From Hymenopellis radicata (lineage: Eukaryota > Basidiomycota > Agaricomycetes > Agaricales > Physalacriaceae), in the NCBI GenBank assembly GCA_015501595.1, contig JADNRX010000005.1, positions 492,412 through 556,411 of the forward strand: 64,000 bases of DNA. Direction: 5' to 3'. The notes beneath the pieces were generated by a model that saw nothing but the letters and a program-made list of their open reading frames with translations, did no database searches and was not told the origin of the DNA. This document shows positions 35,127 through 46,558 of the stretch, piece after piece. The position numbers and the translations under genes were made by a program. Positions within the stretch are counted from its first letter, which is position 1; each line of letters starts with the position of its first letter.

Positions 35127-36999
35127 TCACAAATCAGAATCTAACCGGCTTCGCATACGCCTGCGGGAGCCTGGGCACCGGGGAATACGCCGCTCCAGAG
35201 GCAGTTCTCTTCCATTCTGATCAAACATCGCCTCAATGCGCTGCACAAACCGCTCCCTCGCCACCTCGCTCTTCTCAATGTCCATAATGCTCGTCCTCAC
35301 CTGAGTCACCTCCTCATCCCCACTCCACGTGCTCAGATTCCCCGTCGAGTGCGCCCCGTTCTCATACCGATACATCGTCTCCCGCCCATACTCTTCTCCT
35401 CGTCCGGATACTGCGATATTTCGTCCGACCGAGAATCAAGCGCCTCGCTGGACTGATTCCGCTCCAACGCGACATGCAGCTCATCCGACGCGCTCGACTC
35501 GTCCGACGTGCGCTTGAACCGCGCAATCACGTCGCGCATCACCTCGGGCGGCTCCTCGACCGGCTCGTCATCCCACGCCTTTGGCAACGTATACAGTTCC
35601 CGGTATCGCTTCACCTTGACACGCGCCGACAGCCCTGGCTGAGTCACCGTTGCATTCGGCGATGTCAGGACCGGGCGCGATGGGAAGGGTGACTCCTTGC
35701 CTCGTTTGGGTATTACAGGTGGGTTGAGAACAAACTGGCGACGCTGGCGCGAAGTCTGCTGCTGGGAGAAATACCCTTGGTCTTCCGGCACTTGGGGTAA
35801 CGACACCGTCGGTGGTGGACTAGGAGGCGGTAGGTCGCGCTGAGCGATAATCTGAGATGGGGATAGCGGGAACGCAGGTGAACGAGCCCGCGGTGACGGG
35901 GTCGGCATGACCAAGTCCGTAGAAGGATTAAGATCAACGGTAAGATGGGCTCTGCTTGCAAGCTGAGGAGAGGGCGGATTGACGTTTCTGGCGAGAAACA
36001 TTGGTCGCACGTTATTGGGTACTGGAGAAGCCGAACGATCTGGTGTACCAGGCGGATTGGGTGTAACCACCACAAACGGTGACCAGCCGCCTGGGGACGG
36101 ATTCCGCGACGTAGAATCCGGCACTGTAAGAGAGCTGTCGATAGTGAGCGATTCTGGAGCTCTCTTCTGCGACGTAAGATTTGAAAATGAGCTCTTCTGT
36201 ACGACAGTGGGAGAAGGCGGAGACGGGGAACGAGTGAGTGGATATGAGATGGGCGGATGCTTTGATTGCGGCGAAGAAGAGGACGCGGAAGACGTGGTCC
36301 ATTTAGAAAAGAAGGAGTGCCCAGTGCTAGTACTGCCGTGGTTGTCGCTGCTGTCGCTGCTCGCAATATTGATATGGCCCCGACGCCGTGCTGCAGAGTT
36401 GAAGACTTGAGTCGGGATATGATCCACGCTGTGCGCGGCGGTAGATTCTGGCGCATCCAGCGAGTCGCGGTCAGCATCTCGGAGAAACAAAGAATCCAAA
36501 GTTGGCGCCGGACTCGATACGTCTCTGAGAGCGACGGTAGACGGTTGGGGAGGGGGTAGTGGCGGCCCTGGCGGGTCAGCCGTGGCATTGGCATTCAAGT
36601 CGCCCAAAGTGGTAGCGAACCGAGCCGCAATAGGGAGGCGAAATACCGGCGCCGGCGGTTCTGGCAGCGGAGGAGGTGGGGAGGTTCCTCTGCCTGTATA
36701 TTCGTTTTGGACCGGTTCCCCAGACGAAACAGGCGTGATTTCTTGCTCTTGCCCATCGTCGTGCCAGACGATACGTAGCCGTCGTCCGTCTCGTATCCTG
36801 CATCAGCCGCAACAGCAGCCTTGGATTTCTTTTTCTTGAGTTTGGTTTTGCCCGACTTTTTTCCTATACTAGGGGGAACCGAATCCGTTTCGTACCCCGT
36901 CGCGTACCCTGGATCCATGGTGGTCTGCCTAGATGGAAGGGGGACCGTAGCACCCTTCATACGCTGGCGGGAATCGACGGCGACATCACTGGGCGCCAT
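35127..36999 (-). CDS. Ser/Pro-rich hypothetical protein with GYETDDGYVSS motif, frameshifts apparent
   Basis: Starts at ATG 36999 (MAPSDVAVDSRQRM). The first 110 residues hold GYATGYETD, a Lys-rich patch (KTKLKKKKSK) and AGYETDDGYVSSG. The main frame then moves: adding one C to the run at 36678-36681 (plus strand G4) joins AEEPPP to PPLPEPPAPVFRLPIAARF and the 400-residue Pro/Ser-rich body. Near 35390 another shift joins PDEEKSM to GRETMYRYENG and then STWSGDEEVTQVRTS and a helical ARERFVQRIEAMF. A third, near 35205, would give an end at 35134 (LPQAYAKPVRF). No catalytic domain is visible. It shares composition and the ETD.GYVS motif with the gene at 2913-5756. Confidence 0.55.
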
Positions 37000-39900
37000 C
37001 CAGGTCGTGGTGGTAAGAAGAAAAGAGCGGAATCTGCAGAGAATCCAGCTGCTGCAATGAAAGCGAAATGGCGGTTAGTGGGAAAAGCCTAATTTGGCCA
37101 ACCCTTTTCTTCTCCCGATCTTGACGTCACGCTTCAACCATTTACTATGCCAACGCCGCCGTCCACTGCTCCTTTGTCTCACCAAACTAGTGCTGTTCAT
37201 ACATTCCTTGCTTTATCATGCGTAGTCTACAGTGTCCGAGGATATACGCCGTGATTACTCCATCTACAACGTGCAGGCCACGACCCTCGAAATATGCTTT
37301 CTTCAATACACTTAGGAGCGCGATTTTCAGTTCACAGTGTTTCGCCGCCCCACTAGACGTCGTTGCCTTGACTTTCGGCCAACGTACGCGTACCTTGCTG
37401 CGAATCAACGTTGTCAAAGCACTGTTGTCTGATCTTGTTCTTGTACTGCTTGCGAAACAAAAACTGCCACGATCCGTACGTACGCCTTGTGTCAATGTCA
37501 CGTATCCTCGTTGATACTGCACGCGAATTACCTACCAAGGTGTGAGTTACATACCAATGTGTGAGTTACAACTGCTGATAGACCACTGTTCCTCAGGCCG
37601 CAGAACCAGTGCCACCATCTTAGGAACCATTCAACCAGTGCCACCATCTTCACCTAATCAATGATAGTGAACCATCTTTCTGCGGCATATCGTAAGATGA
37701 CACGGAATATCAACCGAATTCACTGCTGTCATATTTGGCTCTTCGGGAATTCGAATCCTGTCATTCAACGGCGACCTGCGAAGAGTACTTACCACACGTC
37801 AAGTTACCCTGTAATATTCGAGGTGCTTCTAGACATAGAAACCTAATGTGGCGCATGTTAATATTCCAAGAAGAGAGCTACGATGAGTAACGGCGTCTGT
37901 TGATTGAATGATCAGTGAAAAGCGGAGAGATTAATCATCTGCCTCATCGTAATGGCAGAATGCCGACACAGGAAAGCCAGAGGCATGACAGAACCGCGTC
38001 TGATGGCCCAAAAACAAACATTCGCTGCGGGCTCTGGTCGTGAGCTTAACTCGGTCTCCCTCAAGCTCACTTTCCACTGCATCGCTCTTGGGCAGCTACT
38101 CAACCGTCTCCCCCAGGAGCACATCATCAAACGTCTCTGCATCCCACTCTCCGTGCGCGATTGTTTCCCTCAGTTGCATTCAACGGCAGTCTTCTTAGTA
38201 CGAGCATCTATGATAGCAATGAGCATTCCTATGAATGAATGTTGATTTAGAATCGTTTAACGGGATGAGAAGGCAGTGTAAGCATGGTCAGGGCAGACAT
38301 GTAAGTCTAGTTAACCAAATGTGTCATGTCAAGTCAGGCGTAGGCTGAACAAGGATGTCGAATATCAGCCAAAGAGTCAGTCAGTCAGTCAGTCAAGTTA
38401 AAGCTCTCGAAGGAGAGCCGAAACCTCTACTGGCCCTTCACTATGCCGAAGAGCATCTAGAAAGGCGTCAATGAGAAGAGTCAAGTTACTCGGACAAAGG
38501 TAATGCATGGCTCAACTGGGCAATCCAGAACCCGGCACACCCCTCTGGCGCGTCGTGTAACCGAAAAAGTGACAACTGTGAAGATGCACTATGAGAATCA
38601 GCCCAAGGGCGCAAAATACTTCAGCATCATTATCTCCACGAGATAAGCGGTCAGCACTGTGACAAGGCAACACCTTACATACAACGGCGTGCGACAGAGA
38701 CAAACCCACCCACCTTAGAGGACTTTCACATCTCGGGCCCAGGCGCATAGACAAGCGTTCCTAATCCACGTCGTCAAAATCTGACTGTCTGAACTCATCG
38801 TATCGAGTCATCACGCCCATGCGTGTACGTACTGAGGGCCGCCGTTCACATAGAGGGTACGCCAGGGTGCCGATGCTGCAATTAATGAGGTGGCACCACA
38901 GTCAGCCACCATGCACACATAGAGCTTCCGAGACAACGTGTAGGAGAAGATATGGCGACGGAGAGCATGTATGTGTCTGAAGGTATAACGATTCATTGAT
39001 TGCATGAGAATGCCAAGAGCAAAGCGGAACGTTAGACCACTAACCACAAATCCGACGCAACTGTATGGAGGAGCCTAACCACGTCGAAAGCGAGTATGTC
39101 GTATGATGGTCAACGCTACAACGATCACCTTACTGCCGTTTGCAAAAATCTCCATCTCCGGCTCGATCTCCCCATGTGAGAAGGCACGAGTGGCATGAAG
39201 AAATTGACGTTACATAGACTTGAAATAAGCCCCATGCAAATGATATGCATCAGCTCGTTGACTGGTACATTTTCGGACTCAGAAGAGGGCATAATTGACG
39301 CGCGACAGTCGAACAAGTTGAAAAGAAAAACAAAAGTAAGAGGAAGAGGAAGAGTTGCAGACCGGCATCCGCGCCGAATTCCGAGAATGTTTCTCACGAT
39401 CGATGAGGTGGCTGTCCTAAACAACTTGAACGTTTGAACTACGCACGGTGAGTACATGAATACAGCCTTCTGCAAGAACGACGCCTCCTTGCGATAAACT
39501 GGCGCTTTCCAATGCTGACCCGATGCTCTTGACTTTTCCGTACGTGCCGCCATGGCTGACACGCCCTTGATCCAAAATCTCTGACTCAACACATGCTACG
39601 GACTGTCTGGAATGCCTTTCACGGCGGCGACGTACAGTGGCGACGAACTACCCGTCCTCTCCTCCACGGCGGATTCGCTAATTCCAACTACTTCGTTCAC
39701 CAGATCTGGTCCTTGTCTGAATATCCATCGATTACCGTGGACATGGTAGATCCCTCGATGGACCAGTGCCTATCACTTATGATCACATGGCGCTTGATGT
39801 CGTAGACTCGTACCGGTTCTCGACCGCTTGAGAGTGGGGCAGCCATGGCAAGTGGTAGCGCCAGGTTCAACACCGTTAAGGTTCAATCAGTGCGCGCGCT

Positions 39901-40243
39901 TGGACATTCATTAGGCAACGACTGGAAGATATAGGATAAGATCGTTTTCAAGGGATGCAGACGAGAGAAAAACAACAGAGCAATAGCAGAGGTATCAAGT
40001 ACGAGCGAGATGTATAGTAGCAGATGTATAGTAGCAGAGGTATAGTAGCAGATGTATAGTACTAACAAGATGTATAGTAGCGAGATGTGTAGCGAGATGT
40101 ATGTACGTAGTACGACAGATACTCAGCAAGATTATAGGCCTCAAGATAGCCAAAGCAACATTCAACAATGGACGAGAGCAGGAATAACGGCAAAACAACT
40201 ACAACGATGGTAAGCAATTATAATGAGAAAACTCGAGACAAAC
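37000..40243. other. Gene-poor stretch, 3.2 kb
   Basis: No coding sequence is supported. It holds a short GTCA tandem run near 38370-38396, a two-copy repeat of an ACCAGTGCCACCATCTT unit around 37606-37650, and the minisatellite listed separately. Open frames at 37187-37522 and 39125-39592 lack recognisable domains. Confidence 0.45.
39985..40115. repeat. Minisatellite, about 14-15 bp unit
   Basis: Degenerate tandem copies of GATGTATAGTAGCA and variants (AGAGGTATAGTAGCA, GCGAGATGTGTA), decaying at the right end. It lies directly downstream of the minus-strand gene ending at 40244. Confidence 0.8.
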
Positions 40244-41115
40244 TTACTGAAATCTAAAATTTCGAGGTGCCCCATAGCGCAGCGCATCTTCAGCCGCATG
40301 GCGCGCGCTTCTTGAATGCACGATATCAATACAGCGCTGCGCGAGGAGGTATGCCGGAGGAATGTACCCCTTAAGCTGTTGCTCCCTTACCCTTCTCGAG
40401 GATTTCCGCTTGGACGCGGCTGTAGGTGGAGCGAGGTTCTCCTTGTCGATGACCTGTTTGGAACGGGAAGTTGTTTTTTTCACGCGATTTGTGAAGACGC
40501 GATAGTAATCGGGCGTAAGAGTCTGGAGGGGAAGAAGAGGTGCCGATATTGAGGTTGAGAGCTTCTTCGCTTTCTTGGCCTGTGTTTTCTTAGGAGTTGG
40601 GGGAGTGTAGGTGATGATGGGTGCGGTAGAGACCTGTGGCCAAACGACTGTGTCGGGATCCTCTGCACATACGACAGCAGTATTAACTTGTGAAGAAGCC
40701 TGAGATAGCAAGCACTCCTCGGACTGAACGACAGACGTTGATGGGACTGAGACCTCGGCGTCTTGTGAGGCCGGAATATTTGGTGGAAGGGAGGGATGGG
40801 AGTGCGTCGCGCCCGGATTTAGGGGCGGAAGGGATGATTCAATTGTTGGCGCTGGGCTTGCGATAGTAGCCTTCTGCGAGAAGAAGAGCGGCGTTGGGAG
40901 GTACATCGGCTCCCAAACCGAGGGCTTGAACTAGAACTACTGTAAGCGTCGAGTCCTGATTGAAGGAGCCACCTTACGATGTAGGACTCTTCATCCTCTT
41001 TGACATGAGCATTGCTCTTGGCATTGTAGACTTTGACAACGGCCCATGCACTCACGAGGAGGAGGAAGAGCACCGAGGTGATGATAATGGTGTGGATGAG
41101 TGCGATGATGGCCAT
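40244..41115 (-). CDS. Membrane-anchored Pro/Ser-rich hypothetical protein, copy 2
   Basis: Two exons: 41115-40978 and 40930-40244, with a 47 nt intron; 274 aa. Residues 1-30 form a single hydrophobic anchor (IALIHTIIITSVLFLLLVSA), followed by a charged KEDEES patch. The middle is Pro/Ser rich (about 60-160). The C-terminal half is basic with PKKTQAKKAKK, YYRVFTNRVKK, KRKSSRRVREQQLKGYIPP and a helical RSARHAAEDALRYG. A strong GTAAGT donor overlaps the stop region (FRFQ), so a further small exon downstream is possible. No known family. Its paralogue is at the left window edge. Head-to-head with the gene at 41317. Confidence 0.6.
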
Positions 41116-41316
41116 GGTAGTAGGAATGAGAGCTTGAGATTAGACAAGTTTCGCCCGTGCTGGCTTTTTGAAGTCTCTGGGTTCGCTCCTATTGGTAAGC
41201 AGAGACAGAAAGCCGTCTCAGTGAGAGCGTCGCACGGAAAGAACTACGAGTTTCGACGCGTTCTGACTCGAGAGTGGCCCAGAGAGCTCGTGCTAGATTA
41301 GATATGCAAACATGAC

Positions 41317-42201
41317 ATGGACAGTTACGAGCCTGATCATGATCGTGTCGATGCAGTGAATTTCGCATACGATAAACAATTTCGGTGGCAGTCACTGAGA
41401 GTCGCACTGAGAGAGTACTTGAAAAACGGCAAAACCGCCCTTTGGTTGACATTGGATCAATCACGTTCCAAAGGAAATCAATGGGGATTCAACGCGTCTC
41501 CATTTCGCAGGCAAGCCAGATCGAGTTCACTCCAGAGTCCAGATGGTATGCACACGGGAGATGTGTACACAAGGCGGGCGATTTGTGAGGACATCATGAT
41601 GGTCATGAAGAGAGTGAGTTCGGAAAACCCTAACCCCGGTAGCACGCTTTGGGTCTGCTCATGTCATTGCTGTTACGCCACTTACATCTCTTCCTCTTAT
41701 CATCACTCAGCGACATAGTATTAGTAGCTGTTCGGTATCCTCCCGTTAGCATCGCCAGAGCATGTTAGGCACAAGCCAACTTTGTGTACCGCACGAAATA
41801 TTTGCATCTCTTACCGCCACAAAAGACAAGGTGCGTAACGGCGCAAACGCTGCGCGGACACGATATACTAACTTCGCCTCTACAGCTATTCTACAAAGAG
41901 CAGGAAAGAGTCCGCAAGGAAGTAATGAGCTTTATCGTTGCGTAGTAATTGGCCTTACACCTTCAGCACACGCGTCGAGTGCCTCTTTACGTTCGGCGCG
42001 AGTTACAATCCTTCCAGGGACCAGAAGGATGCCGAAAAGAATCCTGTGGCCGCCGATTTATTCAAGTGCGGGGAGGCAGAACACAAAGCGCCGTCGCCCA
42101 CGCCGAAGAAGTACGATGTGTTCTCCAAGAAGATCATGACCATGTTCCAAACCCAGCCCCAGTGTGATTCGTCCTCGTTCCAGTGTATACCCACAAGATA
42201 A
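41317..42201 (+). CDS. Hypothetical protein of the duplicated module, copy 2
   Basis: Exon 1 from ATG 41317 (MDSYEPDHDRVDAVNFAYDK) to a GTGAGT donor at 41612, ending DIMMVMKR. The middle exons around 41715-41925 cannot be fixed. The last exon carries the conserved C-terminus with KNPVAADLFKCGEAEHK and DVFSKKIMTMF; in copy 2 it continues to a stop at 42201, while copy 1 stops right after MTMF. That frame is kept between the two copies despite a whole-codon indel, which supports it as coding. No known family or localisation signal. Divergent from the gene ending at 40244. Confidence 0.5.
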
Positions 42202-42431
42202 GATAGTCCCTATGCCGCTCTTATTTTCATTGTGGCGTAAGAGAAGGAAGTGATACTTCAGCATGATGTACCTTTCGCTCTTCGAGACTGGCTGAATCAT
42301 TTCCACCTCAGCCTCTTTTCTGACTTGTAGACATACTTTTCAGATCCCATTGTCACAGCTGATCCTGCTTTTTGGAGTGGGCCATTTTGCGTGCGTCGTT
42401 AGGAAGTACGTGCGGAACCAGCAGCCGACTA

Positions 42432-43461
42432 TTGTCATTTTCGAAATAGTTGGCACAACTGCCTTTTTGGTAAATCGCGCGTTTTTTTGCACCACCTCGA
42501 AAAGTTCGCCGTCTCGCATGTCTGGGGGTCAGTTCTTGATGGGATGGGGGTTTTCTGACCCGGCGAATGCGATGGCACGGTCGGTTTGAGCCCAAGATGT
42601 GGCGTTGCAAACTTCTGGCAAGTTGGGTGGAAATTGGGTCCAGCGAAGGAGAAGTTCAGCGTGCATGATATTTGGAGCGTGCTGCTGGTCCATAAATATG
42701 TGAATACAACGGATAGTGTGTTTGGACTTGTTCTCGCGCCCTCCCGGCGCGTACAGCGCCTATTTGAGCCTGCCCGAGTTGCCCAGTCAGACCTGACGAC
42801 ATCTTTGAGAGCAAAATCAGACTCTACAGCAGACAAGCATGCAGATACGCACCAGTGCTCTACTGGAGAAGATACCCAAGTCCTCCCATGGCTTCCAAAC
42901 CTGCAGAGAGCTTCGCGGTCGCGGTCCATCCCATTGCGCACCATCTTCCGATATGTAATGCGAGATTGCACTTGATGATGCCCCAGTAGCGCCGAAGTTG
43001 GAGAGAAGAGTGGCCCCACTAAGGAGTTCCGGCAGCTGTCCTTTGTGATTCATGGCAATGAGGGAATGGTGGTGGGAGCAGAAGGCAAGAGATGTTGTGC
43101 CTGATATGTAACCAAGTATGTCATGAAGGCGGGCTCAAATAGGTGCTGTGTGCAGCGGGAGACCGCGACAAAGATAAGAACACTTCCTTCGATGTATTCA
43201 AGCATATATTGATTGACAACATGCGCCAGATATCGTACAGAATGAACTTCTCCTTCGCTGAACCCAATTTCCACCCAACTTGCCAGAAGTTCGCAATGCC
43301 ACATCTTGGGCTCAAACCGACCGTGCCATCGCATTCGCCGGGTCAGAAAACCCCCATCCCATCAAGAACTGACCCCCAGACATGCGAGACGGCGAACTTG
43401 TCGAGGTGGTGCAAAAAAACGCGCGATTTACCAAAAAGGCAGTTGTGCCAAAAAATGACAA
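42432..43461. mobile_element. Fold-back MITE with about 300 bp terminal inverted repeats, TA target duplication
   Basis: Ends TTGTCATTTT...AAAATGACAA, flanked by TA at 42430-42431 and 43462-43463. The left arm (to about 42745) and the right arm (from about 43150) are inverted copies sharing GGCACAACTGCCTTTTTGG, the poly-T tract and a long GC-mixed segment. The segmental-duplication copy at 2134-2135 is the empty site with a single TA. Open frames inside are mirror copies created by the arms, not transposase. Its TA target suggests cross-mobilisation by a Tc1/mariner-like enzyme. Confidence 0.9.
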
Positions 43462-43518
43462 TAACTTGGTGTCAGGATCCCGTTATGTTTACCGCAATGC
43501 TCACTCGCGTGTTACTAG

Positions 43519-44291
43519 CTAGCGAAAACCAAAGCTAGAAACCAACTTTGAACGCCCATAATGAGAGTTTATGGCCGTCAAAGTCTGCTTGATACCACCG
43601 ACTGTAGCTCCTAGGGCTGGGATGCTTTCCAACGGGAGACTGCTTAGTGCCTGTAGCACGATGTCTTGTTTGTAGAGCCAGGTCACAGCCGAGGCGCCTA
43701 CTACAGGGGATTCCTGATTCATAGCTTCACGCTCAAGGTCCTTGAGTGAATCTGGTACTAGCGGACGGCTATGCACTGCACGGTTTTGTCTGAATCTGCC
43801 GAAGAAATCGTACTGGCGCACTATGCGAAGAACTGCATAACCATACGACGATAAGGGTGTCTTGTATGAGCAATCTGGCAATTGATTCCGCCATCAGTGA
43901 TGCGGTAACCTGCGAGAAATCCACTTGAAGGTTTCGGCATGTTTGGGAGACAAACGCAGCAGAGAAAGCGACGCCTTTCTCGGTGGATCATGTCAGAACA
44001 ACTTTGCATTCTACACAATGTACGACTCACAAAAACAAGCAACATGTCAAGGCCATAACGCCAGTCGGCGACCATCTCACGGTCAAACTTTCCACTTTCG
44101 TCTTCATAAATCTTCCACACGCTCGCGGTGGGCGCCATCTCTTTGTACTGTTCATCAGGGGGGTCCAAGTTTGGGCTCAGAGTTGATTCTTGACACGATT
44201 CGGGTGCCTCCACAGGCGTTATAGGTTCGGTATGTCGCTTCAAAACCTGTTCCCGCTGTATGTATTCGTCACATCTTCCCGCACGCCACAC
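43519..44291 (-). pseudogene. DUF6535-domain protein, internally deleted
   Basis: The N-terminal part has the family start SVWKIYEDESGKFDREMVAD, then YGLDMLLVF before a GTGAGT donor. The next exon gives FSAAFVSQTCRNLQVDFSQV, matching the DUF6535 first-helix/loop. The later part reads RQYDFFGRF, RPLVPDSLKDLEREAMNQ and ASAVTWLYKQDIVLQALSS, matching the post-membrane region of the family. The intervening membrane helices, usually some 60-80 residues, are missing, and the parts are in different frames, so this looks like a decayed fragment. It ends next to the duplicated block. Intact members are large mushroom proteins of unknown function. Confidence 0.7.
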
Positions 44292-44693
44292 TTAAAAGAA
44301 CATGGATACGGGTATCAGCACGCTCTAATTGTGAGTGTGTCCATCACACGAAATCGTTTACCGCCGTTGAGGAAGTAATTGTCTTCGCGGATGATCCTGC
44401 ATAGTGAGTTTCATTATTGTCTTGCTGTTACAATCGGGTTGTTTTTCACATACCAGAGCATCCAAGCATCAAGCCCGAAGCTTTGCCGGGGAGTCGCCGA
44501 CCCAGTCCTCCAGCATACGCCCAGTTCTAACATATCGCTGCAAGTCTTTGGACACAAGAAAGGTAATGTTACACGCTTAGTCGCTGCCCGTCCATTTCTC
44601 CGGTGATTATGAGCCAATGACACGACGAAGGTTGTAGTTGCCTATGAACAAACACTCCAGTTCGGTTGTTGCAAGACTGTCCTCAACGTTCAA

Positions 44694-44763
44694 CGAGTAT
44701 GCGGATGCTGTGATCCGTTGACATGTTCTCAATTAACGACATATCGTCTCCGGCGTTTCAGTA
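44694..44763. repeat. Dispersed 70 bp repeat, second copy
   Basis: Inverse complement of 34727-34795, sharing GAAACGCCGGAGAC and GAACATGTCAACGGATCACA. Surrounding sequence (44292-45128) has no supported gene. Confidence 0.65.
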
Positions 44764-45128
44764 CCTGCACAGGTATATCCTGGGTATATCCTTGCTTGTT
44801 TAAGTTGACCCCCGAGGTCGTCGGTGTCGCTCTCTAGTCTTGGCGGCAACATCAACTCTGGTTGGAGTGACATTGGGCCAATGCAGCAATCAGTCTGTGT
44901 AAAGGGAGTATTGGCATGTAAGTAGTTGGAAGGAGGGTCCCATACCTTTCGTGGGCGCGGTAACGCTCCTGCCACCCAATTAGCGCTGCTTCAGAGGTTC
45001 GACGCTGCGCTGTTCGGTTTACTCCGATAATGAAGTAGACGAGTAGCTAAGTATCTCCTAGCATGCGAAGCGCGCGTTAGATGATCGTAACACAGAGGTA
45101 TACATTGTCGTTTTAGTCCGGTATTACA

Positions 45129-46558
45129 TTATATATACGGCGGTCCCAGAGCTGCAAACCCCCAGATTCAGTAACACAATCCACCTTGAGAGAAACGCGT
45201 GCTCACCTGTTCTAAACACCCCCAACGTGAACTCTACGACGAGCAGGAGCACACCACCCCCCGGCGCGAGCCTAAGTACCTTGGGCAGGAAACCCTTGTA
45301 CAGAGCCGCCGCGCCCTCCTCCCGGAATATCGTGACCAAAGCGGGGTACGTCCAGTTGTATTTGGGCGTTACGCCGGGCACCTTGGCGGTACCCTGTATA
45401 CGGGACTTGACGACGTCGAAGGGTGTGTTGACCACGGTGCCAGCGAAACCACCGACAGAACCAGAGATGAAATTGTTGAGGAGTTGGCCTTGTTGGCTCT
45501 GTGAAACTTGGAGTTTGTATGAGAGGGAGAAAGGGAAGGGAAGGAGACGCGCCTCAGCCTTGGGCATTAATGCCCTGACTTGGAAGATGCATCCAAAGTA
45601 GCCGCCATTCCAGTAGAGGTGGCGCCAGAATGTTGCTTCCATGCCGGCGTACAAACCCAATACACCTTCGGTCTTGATGACTTGCTTCACGACATCCATA
45701 GGGCCCTTGAATGTGCTGGTTTTGTCTTGTAATCTGCATAGTTGTTAGGGGGTGCGCGTCCACTGGGGAGGGGATATGTACTTGATCTTGACGAGCTCAA
45801 AGGGTACGACGACGAAGCTTTCCTGTAAACGCGTTGATCAGAGTTACATTACTCGGAAACTTGGACTGACCGTAGCACCCGCACTACAGCCGGTTAGCAC
45901 CGAAAGCTGCTGCGTCATCTTGGCTTCGCCAAAGAGTCCCATGTAAGTCCTTCCCCAGAAGTCATTCGCCGCACTACGCGAAAAGATCAGCGTGTATGTG
46001 GCAACGAATGAACGCCTGACAATTTGACAGCCCTCTTGGGAGCCTCAAGGAGCAGAGGGGGAACAAGTCCTAATAGATGAATTGAGATTGAATTGCGGTG
46101 TTGGACGAAGCGCGCTCGGACCTCTGTACAAGCGTCCGGCACTAGGGGAGATGGGTTAGTCGCGTGCCCGAGTCATAGTATATAAAGAGGGCGCACCCTT
46201 CCTCCTTGATGATAGTCCTGAAACTGCCTAATAATCCATGCTGCGACTTTCCGGTTTCTAGTTGCATGCGTGTTTTGACCTGGGAAGTAGTTGGATGGAT
46301 GAGGGGGGCGACGCGGAGGGGAATGATGCCAGGACGGAACATACGACATCTACAGTAAAGTGATGTTATTCTTGGATTTCGAGCAACGAGACGTATCCGC
46401 ACGTACCGAGAGGGTAAAATGTGAGAATTTCGGATACACCAGCGATTGCTCCTGCTGCGAAATTAGCAATGAACGGAAGTGCTATCGATTATTTATCAGT
46501 TAGGCGCGTGTTATTCGGGAAGAAAACTTTTAAACGGACGTTTCTTTTGGTCGGCCAT
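45129..46558 (-). CDS. Mitochondrial 2-oxodicarboxylate carrier
   Basis: Start ATG 46558 (MADQKKRPFK), exon 1 to 46528; exon 2 46481-46407 (LPFIANFAAGAIAGVSE, FYPL). A 5 nt exon at 46349-46345 follows, then an exon from 46279 (VKTRMQLETGK). Together they build the first carrier signature PLDVVKTR. Later exons give EEGAGRLYRG, PPLLLEAPKRA, FAANDFWG, the second signature PFELVKIKLQD, GMEATFWRHLYWNGGYFG, and the third repeat with PFDVVKSRIQG. The last exon, after a GTGAGC donor, ends ALGPPYI at 45129. All three Px(D/E)xx(K/R) repeats of the SLC25 fold are present. The matrix-facing and EATFWRHLYWNG elements fit the 2-oxoadipate/2-oxoglutarate exchanger of lysine metabolism. About 300 aa; inner mitochondrial membrane. 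Confidence 0.92.

Larger units (their letters stand above)
40410..43515. repeat. Segmental duplication, copy 2 (with inserted element)
   Basis: Matches 1-2200 in the same orientation. The match is interrupted only by the fold-back element at 42432-43461 and resumes at ACTTGGTGTCAG, which equals ACTTAGTGTCAG at 2136 in copy 1. Confidence 0.85.

Noticed and set aside
39125..39592. 155-codon minus-strand frame with hydrophobic patches
   Set aside because: Looks vaguely like a mushroom membrane protein, but no family motif appears and neighbouring frames do not continue it.
42586..43315. Two similar protein-like frames (MSPRCG..ANFWQVGWKLG) on opposite strands
   Set aside because: They are mirror images produced by the long inverted arms of the element at 42432-43461; no domain, and the copies differ where a real protein would not.
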